Positions 30,063 through 40,336 are shown, numbered from the stretch's first letter. The stretch is 64,000 nt of DNA from Styela clava (GCF_964204865.1 NC_135264.1:7408001-7472000); one strand, 5' to 3'. Notes: generated by a model not told the origin, from the letters alone. Program-made: numbers and translations.

Positions 30063-30181
30063 GCCTACAACCATACCACGTTGAATGCACCCGATCTCGT
30101 TCGATCTCGGAAGTTAAGCAATGTCGGGCTCGGTTAGTACTTGCATGGGTGACCGGCTGCGAATACCGAGTGTCGTAGGCT
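30063..30181 (+). rRNA. 5S rRNA
   Basis: Unit 152. G98C. Confidence 0.95.
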
Positions 30182-30262
30182 TTTCGTCGCCGTTTCATTC
30201 GATTTTGCTCTGTTTTCCAACAACTGCGAAATACAAATTGCCGAATAGACTACTACTTTATC

Positions 30263-30381
30263 GCCTACAACCATACCACGTTGAATGCACCCGATCTCGT
30301 TCGATCTCGGAAGTTAAGCAATGTCGGGCTCGGTTAGTACTTGCATGGGTGACCGGCTGGGAATACCGAGTGTCGTAGGCT
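30263..30381 (+). rRNA. 5S rRNA
   Basis: Unit 153. No change seen; T5 end. Confidence 0.96.
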
Positions 30382-30462
30382 TTTTGTCGCCGTTTCATTC
30401 GATTTTGCTCTGTTTTCCAACAACTGCGAAATACAAATAGCCGAATAGACTACTACTTTATC

Positions 30463-30581
30463 GCCTACAACCATACCACGTTGAATGCACCCGATCTCGT
30501 TCGATCTCGGAAGTTAAGCAATGTCGGGCTCGGTTAGTACTTGCATGGGTGACCGGCTGGGAATACCGAGTGTCGTAGGCT
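30463..30581 (+). rRNA. 5S rRNA
   Basis: Unit 154. No change seen; TTCTC end. Confidence 0.95.
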
Positions 30582-30662
30582 TCTCGTCGCCGTTTCATTC
30601 GATTTTGCTCTGTTTTCCAACAACTGCGAAATACAAATAGCCGAATAGACTACTACTTTATC

Positions 30663-30781
30663 GCCTACAACCATACCACGTTGAATGCACCCGATCTCGT
30701 TCGATCTCGGAAGTTAAGCAATGTCGGGCTCGGTTAGTACTTGCATGGGTGACCGGCTGGGAATACCGAGTGTCGTAGGCT
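30663..30781 (+). rRNA. 5S rRNA
   Basis: Unit 155. No change seen; T4 then CCTCG. Confidence 0.96.
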
Positions 30782-30862
30782 TTTCCTCGCCGTTTCATTT
30801 GATTTTGCTCTGTTTTCCAACAACTGCGAAATACAAATAGCCGAATAGACTACTACTTTATC

Positions 30863-30980
30863 GCCTACAACCATACCACGTTGAATGCACCCGATCTCGT
30901 TCGATCTCGGAAGTTAGGCAATGTCGGGCTCGGTTAGTACTTGCATGGGTGGCCGGCTGGAATACCGAGTGTCGTAGGCT
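30863..30980 (+). rRNA. 5S rRNA variant, one G lost at 97-99
   Basis: Unit 156. 118 nt; GGCTGGAATACC in place of GGCTGGGAATACC; A55G in box A, A90G in box C. Confidence 0.88.
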
Positions 30981-31061
30981 TTTCGTTGCCGTTTCGTTCG
31001 ATTTTGCTCTGTTTTCCAACAACTGCGAAATACAAATAGCCGAATAGACTACTGTTTAATC

Positions 31062-31180
31062 GCCTACAACCATACCACGTTGAATGCACCCGATCTCGTT
31101 CGATCTCGGAAGTTAAGCAATGTCGGGCTCGGTTAGTATTTGCATGGGTGACCGGCTGGGAATACCGAGTGTCGTAGGCT
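31062..31180 (+). rRNA. 5S rRNA
   Basis: Unit 157. C78T; upstream CTGTTTAA variant. Confidence 0.94.
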
Positions 31181-31261
31181 TTTCGTCGCCGTTTCATTCG
31201 ATTTTGCTCTGTTTTCCAACAACTGCGAAATACAAATAGCCGAATAGACTACTACTTTACC

Positions 31262-31370
31262 GCCTACAACCATACCACGTTGAATGCACCCGATCTCGGA
31301 AGTTAAGCAATGTCGGGCTCGGTTAGTACTTGCATGGGTGACCGGCTGGGAATACCGAGTGTCGTAGGCT
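31262..31370 (+). rRNA. 5S rRNA variant, 10-nt deletion form A
   Basis: Unit 158. 109 nt; T4 end. Confidence 0.82.
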
Positions 31371-31451
31371 TTTCGTCGCCGTTTCATTCAATTTTGCTCT
31401 GTTTTCTAACAATTGCCAAATACAAATAGCCGAATAGACTACTACTTTATC

Positions 31452-31570
31452 GCCTACAACCATACCACGTTGAATGCACCCGATCTTGTTCGATCTCGGA
31501 AGTTAAGCAATGTCGGGCTTGGTTAGTACTTGCATGGGTGACCGGCTGGGAATACCGAGTGTCGTAGGCT
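31452..31570 (+). rRNA. 5S rRNA
   Basis: Unit 159. C36T, C69T. Confidence 0.94.
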
Positions 31571-31651
31571 TTTCGTCGCCGTTTCATTCGATTTTGCTCT
31601 GTTTTCTAACAACTGGGAAATACAAATAGCCGAATAGACTACTACTTTATC

Positions 31652-31770
31652 GCCTACAACCATACCACGTTGAATGCACCCGATCTCGTTCGATCTCGGA
31701 AGTTAAGCAATGTCGGGCTCGGTTAGTACTTGCATGGGTGACCGGCTGGGAATACCGAGTGTCGTAGGCT
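31652..31770 (+). rRNA. 5S rRNA
   Basis: Unit 160. No change seen; TTCTC end. Confidence 0.95.
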
Positions 31771-31851
31771 TCTCGTCGCCGTTTCATTCGATTTTGCTCT
31801 GTTTTCCAACAACTGCAAAATACAAATAGCCTAATAGACTACTACTTTATC

Positions 31852-31970
31852 GCCTACAACCATACCACGTTGAATGCACCCGATCTCGTTCGATCTCGGA
31901 AGTTAAGCAATGTCGGGCTCGGTTAGTACTTGCATGGGTGACCGGCTGGGAATATCGAGTGTCGTAGGCT
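31852..31970 (+). rRNA. 5S rRNA
   Basis: Unit 161. C104T. Confidence 0.95.
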
Positions 31971-32051
31971 TTTCGTCGCCGTTTCATTCGATTTTGCTCT
32001 GTTTTCCAACAACTGCGAAATACAAATAGTTGAATAGACTACTACTTTATC

Positions 32052-32170
32052 GCCTACAACCATACCACGTTGAATGCACCCGATCTCGTTCGATCTCGGA
32101 AGTTAAGCAATGTCGGGCTCGGTTAGTACTTGCATGGGTGACCGGCTGCGAATACCGAGTGTCGTAGGCT
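32052..32170 (+). rRNA. 5S rRNA
   Basis: Unit 162. G98C. Confidence 0.95.
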
Positions 32171-32251
32171 TTTCGTCGCCGTTTCATTCGATTTTGCTCT
32201 GTTTTCCAACAACTGCGAAATACAAATAGCCGAATAGACTACTACTTTATC

Positions 32252-32370
32252 GCCTACAACCATACCACGTTGAATGCACCCGATCTCGTTCGATCTCGGA
32301 AGTTAAGCAATGTCGGGCTCGGTTAGTACTTGCATGGGTGACCGGCTGGGAATACCGAGTGTCGTAGGCT
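32252..32370 (+). rRNA. 5S rRNA
   Basis: Unit 163. No change seen; T5 end. Confidence 0.96.
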
Positions 32371-32451
32371 TTTTGTCGCCGTTTCATTCGATTTTGCTCT
32401 GTTTTCCAACAACTGCGAAATACAAATAGCCGAATAGACTACTACTTTATC

Positions 32452-32570
32452 GCCTACAACCATACCACGTTGAATGCACCCGATCTCGTTCGATCTCGGA
32501 AGTTAAGCAATGTCGGGCTCGGTTAGTACTTGCATGGGTGACCGGCTGGGAATACCGAGTGTCGTAGGCT
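32452..32570 (+). rRNA. 5S rRNA
   Basis: Unit 164. No change seen; TTCTC end. Confidence 0.95.
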
Positions 32571-32651
32571 TCTCGTCGCCGTTTCATTCGATTTTGCTCT
32601 GTTTTCCAACAACTGCGAAATACAAATAGCCGAATAGACTACTACTTTATC

Positions 32652-32770
32652 GCCTACAACCATACCACGTTGAATGCACCCGATCTCGTTCGATCTCGGA
32701 AGTTAAGCAATGTCGGGCTCGGTTAGTACTTGCATGGGTGACCGGCTGGGAATACCGAGTGTCGTAGGCT
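32652..32770 (+). rRNA. 5S rRNA
   Basis: Unit 165. No change seen; T5 end. Confidence 0.96.
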
Positions 32771-32851
32771 TTTTGTCGCCGTTTCATTCGATTTTGCTCT
32801 GTTTTCCAACAACTGCGAAATACAAATAGCCGAATAGACTACTACTTTATC

Positions 32852-32970
32852 GCCTACAACCATACCACGTTGAATGCACCCGTTATCGTTCGATCTCGGA
32901 AGTTAAGCAATGTCGGGCTCGGTTAGTACTCGCATGGGTGACCGGCTTGGAATACCGAGTGTCGTAGGCT
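32852..32970 (+). rRNA. 5S rRNA
   Basis: Unit 166. A32T, C34A, T80C, G97T; first unit of repeat D. Confidence 0.93.
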
Positions 32971-33051
32971 TTTCGTCGCCGTTTCATTCGATTTTGCTCT
33001 GTTTTCCAACAACTGCGAAATACAAATAGCCGAATAGACTACTACTTTATC

Positions 33052-33170
33052 GCCTACAACCATACCACGTTGAATGCACCCGATCTCGTTCGATCTCGGA
33101 AGTTAATCAATGTCGGGCTCGGTTAGTACTTGCATGGGTGACCGGCTGGGAATACCGAGTGTCGTAGGCT
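33052..33170 (+). rRNA. 5S rRNA
   Basis: Unit 167. G56T. Confidence 0.94.
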
Positions 33171-33251
33171 TTTCGTCGCCGTTTCATTCGATTTTGCTCT
33201 GTTTTCCAACAACTGCGAAATACAAATAGCCGAATAGACTACTACTTTATC

Positions 33252-33360
33252 GCCTACAACCATACCACGTTGAATGCACTCGATCTCGGAAGTTAAGCAA
33301 TGTCGGGCTCGGTTAGTACTTGCATGGGTGACCGGCTGGGAATACCGAGTGTCGTAGGCT
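33252..33360 (+). rRNA. 5S rRNA variant, 10-nt deletion form B
   Basis: Unit 168. 109 nt; T5 end. Confidence 0.82.
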
Positions 33361-33441
33361 TTTTGTCGCCGTTTCATTCGATTTTGCTCTGTTTTCCAAC
33401 AACTGCGAAATACAAATAGCCGAATAGACTACTACTTTATC

Positions 33442-33560
33442 GTCTACAACCATACCACGTTGAATGCACCCGATCTCGTTCGATCTCGGAAGTTAAGCAA
33501 TGTCGGGCTCGGTTAGTACTTGCATGGGTGACCGGCTGGGAATACCGAGTGTCGTAGGCT
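33442..33560 (+). rRNA. 5S rRNA
   Basis: Unit 169. C2T, leaving a T-G wobble in helix I. Confidence 0.95.
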
Positions 33561-33641
33561 TTTCGTCGCCGTTTCATTCGATTTGGCTCTGTTTTCCAAC
33601 AACTGCGAAATACAAATAGCCAAATAGACTACTACTTTATC

Positions 33642-33760
33642 GCCTACAACCATACCACGTTAAATGCAACCGATCTCGTTCGATCTCGGAAGTTAAGCAA
33701 TGTCGTGCTCGGTTAGTACTTGCATGGGTGACCGGCTGGGAATACCGAGTGTCGTAGGCT
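33642..33760 (+). rRNA. 5S rRNA
   Basis: Unit 170. G21A, C28A, G65T. Confidence 0.93.
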
Positions 33761-33841
33761 TTTCGTCGCCGTTTCATTTGATTTTGCTCTGTTTTCCAAC
33801 AACTGCGAAATACAAATAGCCGAATAGACTACTACTTTATT

Positions 33842-33960
33842 GCCTACAACCATACCACGTTGAATGCACCCGATCTCGTTCGATCTCGCAAGTTAGGCAA
33901 TGTCGGGCTCGGTTAGTACTTGCATGGGTGACCGGCTGGGAATACCGAGTGTCGTAGGCT
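33842..33960 (+). rRNA. 5S rRNA
   Basis: Unit 171. G48C, A55G; T5 end. Confidence 0.93.
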
Positions 33961-34041
33961 TTTTGTCGCCGTTTCATTCGATTTTGCTCTGTTTTCCAAC
34001 AACTGCGAAATACAAATAGCCGAATAGACTACTACTTTATC

Positions 34042-34160
34042 GCCTACAACCATACCACGTTGAATGCACCCGATCTCGTTCGATCTCGGAAGTTAAGCAA
34101 TGTCGGGCTCGGTTAGTACTTGCATGGGTGACCGGCTGGGAATACCGAGTGTCGTAGGCT
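34042..34160 (+). rRNA. 5S rRNA
   Basis: Unit 172. No change seen; TTCTC end. Confidence 0.95.
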
Positions 34161-34241
34161 TCTCGTCGCCGTTTCATTCGATTTTGCTCTGTTTTCCAAC
34201 AACTGCGAAATACAAATAGCCGAATAGACTACTACTTTATC

Positions 34242-34360
34242 GCCTACAACCATACCACGTTGAATGCACCCGATCTCGTTCGATCTCGGAAGTTAAGCAA
34301 TGTCGGGCTCGGTTAGTACTTGCATGGGTGACCGGCTGGGAATACCGAGTGTCGTAGGCT
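34242..34360 (+). rRNA. 5S rRNA
   Basis: Unit 173. No change seen; T5 end; spacer GCGAATTAC. Confidence 0.96.
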
Positions 34361-34441
34361 TTTTGTCGCCGTTTCATTCGATTTTGCTCTGTTTTCCAAC
34401 AACTGCGAATTACAAATAGCCGAATAGACTACTACTTTATC

Positions 34442-34560
34442 GCCTACAACCATACCACGTTGAATGCACCCGTTATCGTTCGATCTCGGAAGTTAAGCAA
34501 TGTCGGGCTCGGTTAGTACTCGCATGGGTGACCGGCTTGGAATACCGAGTGTCGTAGGCT
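34442..34560 (+). rRNA. 5S rRNA
   Basis: Unit 174. A32T, C34A, T80C, G97T. Confidence 0.93.
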
Positions 34561-34641
34561 TTTCGTCGCCGTTTCATTCGATTTTGCTCTGTTTTCCAAC
34601 AACTGCGAAATACAAATAGCCGAATAGACTACTACTTTATC

Positions 34642-34760
34642 GCCTACAACCATACCACGTTGAATGCACCCGATCTCGTTCGATCTCGGAAGTTAATCAA
34701 TGTCGGGCTCGGTTAGTACTTGCATGGGTGACCGGCTGGGAATACCGAGTGTCGTAGGCT
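34642..34760 (+). rRNA. 5S rRNA
   Basis: Unit 175. G56T. Confidence 0.94.
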
Positions 34761-34841
34761 TTTCGTCGCCGTTTCATTCGATTTTGCTCTGTTTTCCAAC
34801 AACTGCGAAATACAAATAGCCGAATAGACTACTACTTTATC

Positions 34842-34950
34842 GCCTACAACCATACCACGTTGAATGCACTCGATCTCGGAAGTTAAGCAATGTCGGGCTC
34901 GGTTAGTACTTGCATGGGTGACCGGCTGGGAATACCGAGTGTCGTAGGCT
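34842..34950 (+). rRNA. 5S rRNA variant, 10-nt deletion form B
   Basis: Unit 176. 109 nt; T5 end. Confidence 0.82.
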
Positions 34951-35031
34951 TTTTGTCGCCGTTTCATTCGATTTTGCTCTGTTTTCCAACAACTGCGAAA
35001 TACAAATAGCCGAATAGACTACTACTTTATC

Positions 35032-35150
35032 GTCTACAACCATACCACGTTGAATGCACCCGATCTCGTTCGATCTCGGAAGTTAAGCAATGTCGGGCTC
35101 GGTTAGTACTTGCATGGGTGACCGGCTGGGAATACCGAGTGTCGTAGGCT
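35032..35150 (+). rRNA. 5S rRNA
   Basis: Unit 177. C2T. Confidence 0.95.
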
Positions 35151-35231
35151 TTTCGTCGCCGTTTCATTCGATTTGGCTCTGTTTTCCAACAACTGCGAAA
35201 TACAAATAGCCAAATAGACTACTACTTTATC

Positions 35232-35350
35232 GCCTACAACCATACCACGTTAAATGCAACCGATCTCGTTCGATCTCGGAAGTTAAGCAATGTCGTGCTC
35301 GGTTAGTACTTGCATGGGTGACCGGCTGGGAATACCGAGTGTCGTAGGCT
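35232..35350 (+). rRNA. 5S rRNA
   Basis: Unit 178. G21A, C28A, G65T. Confidence 0.93.
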
Positions 35351-35431
35351 TTTCGTCGCCGTTTCATTTGATTTTGCTCTGTTTTCCAACAACTGCGAAA
35401 TACAAATAGCCGAATAGACTACTACTTTATT

Positions 35432-35550
35432 GCCTACAACCATACCACGTTGAATGCACCCGATCTCGTTCGATCTCGCAAGTTAGGCAATGTCGGGCTC
35501 GGTTAGTACTTGCATGGGTGACCGGCTGGGAATACCGAGTGTCGTAGGCT
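35432..35550 (+). rRNA. 5S rRNA
   Basis: Unit 179. G48C, A55G; T5 end. Confidence 0.93.
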
Positions 35551-35631
35551 TTTTGTCGCCGTTTCATTCGATTTTGCTCTGTTTTCCAACAACTGCGAAA
35601 TACAAATAGCCGAATAGACTACTACTTTATC

Positions 35632-35750
35632 GCCTACAACCATACCACGTTGAATGCACCCGATCTCGTTCGATCTCGGAAGTTAAGCAATGTCGGGCTC
35701 GGTTAGTACTTGCATGGGTGACCGGCTGGGAATACCGAGTGTCGTAGGCT
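35632..35750 (+). rRNA. 5S rRNA
   Basis: Unit 180. No change seen; TTCTC end. Confidence 0.95.
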
Positions 35751-35831
35751 TCTCGTCGCCGTTTCATTCGATTTTGCTCTGTTTTCCAACAACTGCGAAA
35801 TACAAATAGCCGAATAGACTACTACTTTATC

Positions 35832-35950
35832 GCCTACAACCATACCACGTTGAATGCACCCGATCTCGTTCGATCTCGGAAGTTAAGCAATGTCGGGCTC
35901 GGTTAGTACTTGCATGGGTGACCGGCTGGGAATACCGAGTGTCGTAGGCT
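35832..35950 (+). rRNA. 5S rRNA
   Basis: Unit 181. No change seen; T5 end; spacer GCGAATTAC. Confidence 0.96.
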
Positions 35951-36031
35951 TTTTGTCGCCGTTTCATTCGATTTTGCTCTGTTTTCCAACAACTGCGAAT
36001 TACAAATAGCCGAATAGACTACTACTTTATC

Positions 36032-36150
36032 GCCTACAACCATACCACGTTGAATGCACCCGTTATCGTTCGATCTCGGAAGTTAAGCAATGTCGGGCTC
36101 GGTTAGTACTCGCATGGGTGACCGGCTTGGAATACCGAGTGTCGTAGGCT
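36032..36150 (+). rRNA. 5S rRNA
   Basis: Unit 182. A32T, C34A, T80C, G97T. Confidence 0.93.
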
Positions 36151-36231
36151 TTTCGTCGCCGTTTCATTCGATTTTGCTCTGTTTTCCAACAACTGCGAAA
36201 TACAAATAGCCGAATAGACTACTACTTTATC

Positions 36232-36350
36232 GCCTACAACCATACCACGTTGAATGCACCCGATCTCGTTCGATCTCGGAAGTTAATCAATGTCGGGCTC
36301 GGTTAGTACTTGCATGGGTGACCGGCTGGGAATACCGAGTGTCGTAGGCT
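36232..36350 (+). rRNA. 5S rRNA
   Basis: Unit 183. G56T. Confidence 0.94.
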
Positions 36351-36431
36351 TTTCGTCGCCGTTTCATTCGATTTTGCTCTGTTTTCCAACAACTGCGAAA
36401 TACAAATAGCCGAATAGACTACTACTTTATC

Positions 36432-36540
36432 GCCTACAACCGTACCACGTTGAATGCACTCGATCTCGAAAGTTAAGCAATGTCGGGCTCGGTTAGTACT
36501 TGCATGGGTGACCGGCTGAGAATACCGAGTGTCGTAGGCT
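36432..36540 (+). rRNA. 5S rRNA variant, 10-nt deletion form B
   Basis: Unit 184. 109 nt; A11G, G48A, G98A on top; T5 end. Confidence 0.8.
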
Positions 36541-36621
36541 TTTTGTCGCCGTTTCATTCGATTTTGCTCTGTTTTCCAACAACTGCGAAATACAAATAGC
36601 CGAATAGACTACTACTTTATC

Positions 36622-36740
36622 GTCTACAACCATACCACGTTGAATGCACCCGATCTCGTTCGATCTCGGAAGTTAAGCAATGTCGGGCTCGGTTAGTACT
36701 TGCATGGGTGACCGGCTGGGAATACCGAGTGTCGTAGGCT
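36622..36740 (+). rRNA. 5S rRNA
   Basis: Unit 185. C2T. Confidence 0.95.
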
Positions 36741-36821
36741 TTTCGTCGCCGTTTCATTCGATTTTGCTCTGTTTTCCAACAACTGCAAAATACAAATAGC
36801 CGAATAGACTACTACTTTATC

Positions 36822-36940
36822 GCCTACAACCATACCACGTTGAATGCAACCGATCTCGTTCGATCTCGGAAGTTAAGCAATGTCGTGCTCGGTTAGTACT
36901 TGCATGGGTGACCGGCTGGGAATATCGAGTGTCGTAGGCT
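36822..36940 (+). rRNA. 5S rRNA
   Basis: Unit 186. C28A, G65T, C104T. Confidence 0.93.
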
Positions 36941-37021
36941 TTTCGTCGCCGTTTCATTTGATTTTGCTCTGTTTTCCAACAACTGCGAAATACAAATAGC
37001 CGAATAGACTACTACTTTATC

Positions 37022-37139
37022 GCCTACAACCATACCACGTTGAATGCACCCGATCTCGTTCGATCTCGGAAGTTAGGCAATGTCGGGCTCGGTTAGTACT
37101 TGCATGGGTGACCGGCTGGAATACCGAGTGTCGTAGGCT
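37022..37139 (+). rRNA. 5S rRNA variant, one G lost at 97-99
   Basis: Unit 187. 118 nt; A55G. Confidence 0.88.
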
Positions 37140-37220
37140 TTTCGTCGCCATTTCGTTCGATTTTGCTCTGTTTTCCAACAACTGCGAAATACAAATAGCC
37201 GAATAGACTACTGTTTAATC

Positions 37221-37339
37221 GCCTACAACCATACCACGTTGAATGCACCCGATCTCGTTCGATCTCGGAAGTTAAGCAATGTCGGGCTCGGTTAGTACTT
37301 GCATGGGTGACCGGCTGGGAATACCGAGTGTCGTAGGCT
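37221..37339 (+). rRNA. 5S rRNA
   Basis: Unit 188. No change seen; upstream CTGTTTAA variant. Confidence 0.95.
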
Positions 37340-37420
37340 TTTCGTCGCCGTTTCATTCGATTTTGCTCTGTTTTCCAACAACTGCGAAATACAATTAGCC
37401 GAATAGACTACTACTTTACC

Positions 37421-37529
37421 GCCTACGACCATACCACGTTGAATGCACCCGATCTCCGAAGTTAAGCAATGTCGGGCTCGGTTAGTACTTGCATGGGTGA
37501 CCGGCTGGGAATACCGAGTGTCGTAGGCT
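37421..37529 (+). rRNA. 5S rRNA variant, 10-nt deletion form A
   Basis: Unit 189. 109 nt; A8G, G47C. Confidence 0.8.
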
Positions 37530-37610
37530 TTTCGTCGCCGTTTCATTCGATTTTGCTCTGTTTTCTAACAATTGCGAAATACAAATAGCCGAATAGACTA
37601 CTACTTTATC

Positions 37611-37729
37611 GCCTACAACCATACCACGTTGAATGCACCCGATCTTGTTCGATCTCGGAAGTTAAGCAATGTCGGGCTTGGATAGTACTTGCATGGGTGA
37701 CCGGCTGGGAATACCGAGTGTCGTAGGCT
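37611..37729 (+). rRNA. 5S rRNA
   Basis: Unit 190. C36T, C69T, T72A. Confidence 0.93.
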
Positions 37730-37810
37730 TTTCGTCGCCGTTTCATTCGATTTTGCTCTGTTTTCTAACAACTGGGAAATACAAATAGTCGAATAGACTA
37801 CTACTTTATC

Positions 37811-37929
37811 GCCTACAACCATACCACGGTTAATGCACCCGATCTCGTTCGATCTCGGAAGTTAAGCAATGTCGTGCTCGGTTAGTACTTGCATGGGTGA
37901 CCGGCTGGGAATACCGAGTGTCGTAGGCT
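37811..37929 (+). rRNA. 5S rRNA, chimeric spacer
   Basis: Unit 191. T19G, G21T, G65T. T8 end and CCGTTCCATTCG as in the long-T spacer, but the spacer then returns to the standard AGCCGAATAG form, so it looks recombinant. Confidence 0.92.
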
Positions 37930-38014
37930 TTTTTTTCGTCGCCGTTCCATTCGTTTTTGCTCTGTTTTCCAATAACTGCGAAATACAAATAGCCGAATAG
38001 ACTACTACTTTATC

Positions 38015-38133
38015 GCCTACAACCATACCACGTTGAATGCACCCGATCTCGTTTGATCTCGGAAGTTAAGCACTGTCGGGCTCGGTTAGTACTTGCATGG
38101 GTGACCGGCTGGGAATACCGAGTGTCGTAGGCT
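38015..38133 (+). rRNA. 5S rRNA
   Basis: Unit 192. C40T, A59C. Confidence 0.94.
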
Positions 38134-38214
38134 TTTCGTCGCCGTTTCATTCGATTTTGCTCTGTTTTCCAACAACTGCGAAATACAAATAGCCGAATAG
38201 ACTACTACTTTATT

Positions 38215-38332
38215 GCCTACAACCATACCACGTTGAATGCACCCAATCTCGTCGATCTCGGAAGTTAAGCAATGTCGGGCTTGGTTAGTACTTGCATGGG
38301 TGACCGGCTGGGAATACCGAGTGTCGTAGGCT
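38215..38332 (+). rRNA. 5S rRNA variant, one T lost in loop C
   Basis: Unit 193. 118 nt; G31A, C69T; normal GTAGGC end, unlike most zone I copies. Confidence 0.9.
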
Positions 38333-38413
38333 TTTCGTCGCCGTTTCATTCGATTTTGCTCTGTTTTCTACCAACTGCGAAATACAAATAGCCGAATAGA
38401 CTACTACTTCATC

Positions 38414-38532
38414 GCCTACAACCATACCACGTTGAATGCTCCCGATCTTGTTCGATCTCGGAAGTTAAGCAATGTCGGGCTTGGTTAGTACTTGCATGGG
38501 TGACCGGCTGGGAATACCGAGTGTCGTAGGCT
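38414..38532 (+). rRNA. 5S rRNA
   Basis: Unit 194. A27T, C36T, C69T. Confidence 0.94.
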
Positions 38533-38613
38533 TTTCGTCGCCGTTTCATTCGATTTTGCTCTGTTTTCTACCAACTGCGAAATACAAATAGCCGAATAGA
38601 CTACTACTTTATT

Positions 38614-38732
38614 GCCTACAACCATACCACGTTGAATGCACCCGATCTCGTTCGATCTCGGAAGTTAAGCAATGTCGGGCTCGGTTAGTACTTGCATGGG
38701 TGACCGGCTGGGAATACCGAGTGTCGTAGGCT
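38614..38732 (+). rRNA. 5S rRNA
   Basis: Unit 195. No change seen, box A normal; T8 end and variant long-T spacer. Confidence 0.95.
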
Positions 38733-38817
38733 TTTTTTTCGTCGCCGATCCATTCGTTTTTTCTCTGTTTTCTAACAACTGCAAAATACAAATAGCAGAA
38801 CAGACTACTACTTTATC

Positions 38818-38936
38818 GACTACAACCATACCACGTTGAATGCACCCGATCTCGTTCGATCTCGGAAGTTAAGTAATGTCGGGCTCGGTTAGTACTTGCA
38901 TGGGTGACCGGCTGGGAATACCGAGTGTCGTAGGCT
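38818..38936 (+). rRNA. 5S rRNA
   Basis: Unit 196. C2A, C57T. Confidence 0.92.
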
Positions 38937-39017
38937 TTTCGTCGCCGCTTCATTCGATTTTGCTCTGTTTTCCAACAACTGCAAAATACAAATAGCCGAA
39001 TAGACTACTACTTTATC

Positions 39018-39136
39018 GCCTACAACCATACCACGTTGAATGCACCCGATCTCGTTCGATCTCGGAAGTTAAGCAATGTCGGGCTCGGTTAGTACTTGCA
39101 TGGGTGACCGGCTGGGTATATCGAGTGTCGTAGGCT
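39018..39136 (+). rRNA. 5S rRNA
   Basis: Unit 197. A100T, C104T. Confidence 0.94.
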
Positions 39137-39217
39137 TTTCGTCGCCGTTTCATTCGATTTTGCTCTATTTTCCAACAACTGCGAAATACAAATAGCCGAA
39201 TAGACTACTACTTTATC

Positions 39218-39336
39218 GCCTACAACCATACCACGTTGAATGCACCCGATCTCGTTTGATCTCGGAAGTTAAGCAATGTCGGGCTCGGTTAGTACTTGCA
39301 TGGGTGACCGGCTGCGAATACCGAGTGTCGTAGGCT
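39218..39336 (+). rRNA. 5S rRNA
   Basis: Unit 198. C40T, G98C. Confidence 0.94.
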
Positions 39337-39417
39337 TTTCGTCGCCGTTTCATTCGATTTTGCTCTGTTTTCCAACAACCGCGAAATACAAATAGCCGAA
39401 TAGACTACTACTTTATC

Positions 39418-39536
39418 GCCTACAACCATACCACGTTGAATGCACCCGATCTCGTTCGATCTCGGAAGTTAAGCAATGTCGGGCTCGGTTAGTACTTGCA
39501 TGGGTGACCGGCTGGGAATACCGAGTGTCGTAGGCT
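39418..39536 (+). rRNA. 5S rRNA
   Basis: Unit 199. No change seen; T5 end. Confidence 0.96.
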
Positions 39537-39617
39537 TTTTGTCGCCGTTTCATTCGATTTTGCTCTGTTTTCCAACAACTGCGAAATACAAATAGCCGAA
39601 TAGACTACTACTTTATT

Positions 39618-39736
39618 GCCTACAACCATACCACGTTGAATGCACCCGATCTCGTTCGATCTCGGAAGTTAAGCAATGTCGGTCTCGGTTAGTACTTGCA
39701 TGGGTGACCGGCTGGGAATACCGAGTGTCGTAGGCT
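39618..39736 (+). rRNA. 5S rRNA
   Basis: Unit 200. G66T; TTCTC end. Confidence 0.95.
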
Positions 39737-39817
39737 TCTCGTCGCCGTTTCATTCGATTTTGCTCTGTTTTCCAACAACTACGAAATACAAATAGCCGAA
39801 TAGACTACTACTTTATC

Positions 39818-39936
39818 GCCTACAACCATACCACGTTGAATGCACCCGATCTCGTTCGATCTCGGAAGTTAAGCAATGTCGGGCTCGGTTAGTACTTGCA
39901 TGGGTGACCGGCTGGGAATACCGAGTGTCGTAGGCT
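39818..39936 (+). rRNA. 5S rRNA
   Basis: Unit 201. No change seen; T5 end. Confidence 0.96.
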
Positions 39937-40017
39937 TTTTGTCGCCGTTTCATTCGATTTTGCTCTGTTTTCCAACAACTGCGAAATACAAATAGCCGAA
40001 TAGACTACTACTTTATC

Positions 40018-40136
40018 GCCTACAACCATACCACGTTGGATGCACCCGTTATCGTTCGATCTCGGAAGTTAAGCAATGTCGGGCTCGGTTAGTACTTGCA
40101 TGGGTGACCGGCTGGGAATACCGAGTGTCGTAGGCT
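40018..40136 (+). rRNA. 5S rRNA
   Basis: Unit 202. A22G, A32T, C34A; T5 end. Confidence 0.94.
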
Positions 40137-40217
40137 TTTTGTCGCCGTTTCATTCGATTTTGCTCTGTTTTCCAACAACTGCGAAATACAAATAGCCGAA
40201 TAGACTACAACTTTATC

Positions 40218-40336
40218 GCCTACAACCATACCACGTTGAATGCACCCGATCTCGTTCGATCTCGGAAGTTAAGCAATGTCGGGCTCGGTTAGTACTTGCA
40301 TGGGTGACCGGCTGGGAATACCGAGTGTCGTAGGCT
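40218..40336 (+). rRNA. 5S rRNA
   Basis: Unit 203. No change seen; T5 end. Confidence 0.96.

Larger units (their letters stand above)
32852..37021 (+). repeat. higher-order repeat D, 8-unit period (1590 bp), 2.6 copies
   Basis: Copies start at 32852, 34442 and 36032. Order: A32T/C34A/T80C/G97T, G56T, 10-nt deletion, C2T, G21A/C28A/G65T, G48C/A55G, TTCTC end, T5 end. The third copy fades after its fifth unit. The second and third copies are each preceded by a GCGAATTAC spacer. Confidence 0.93.
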
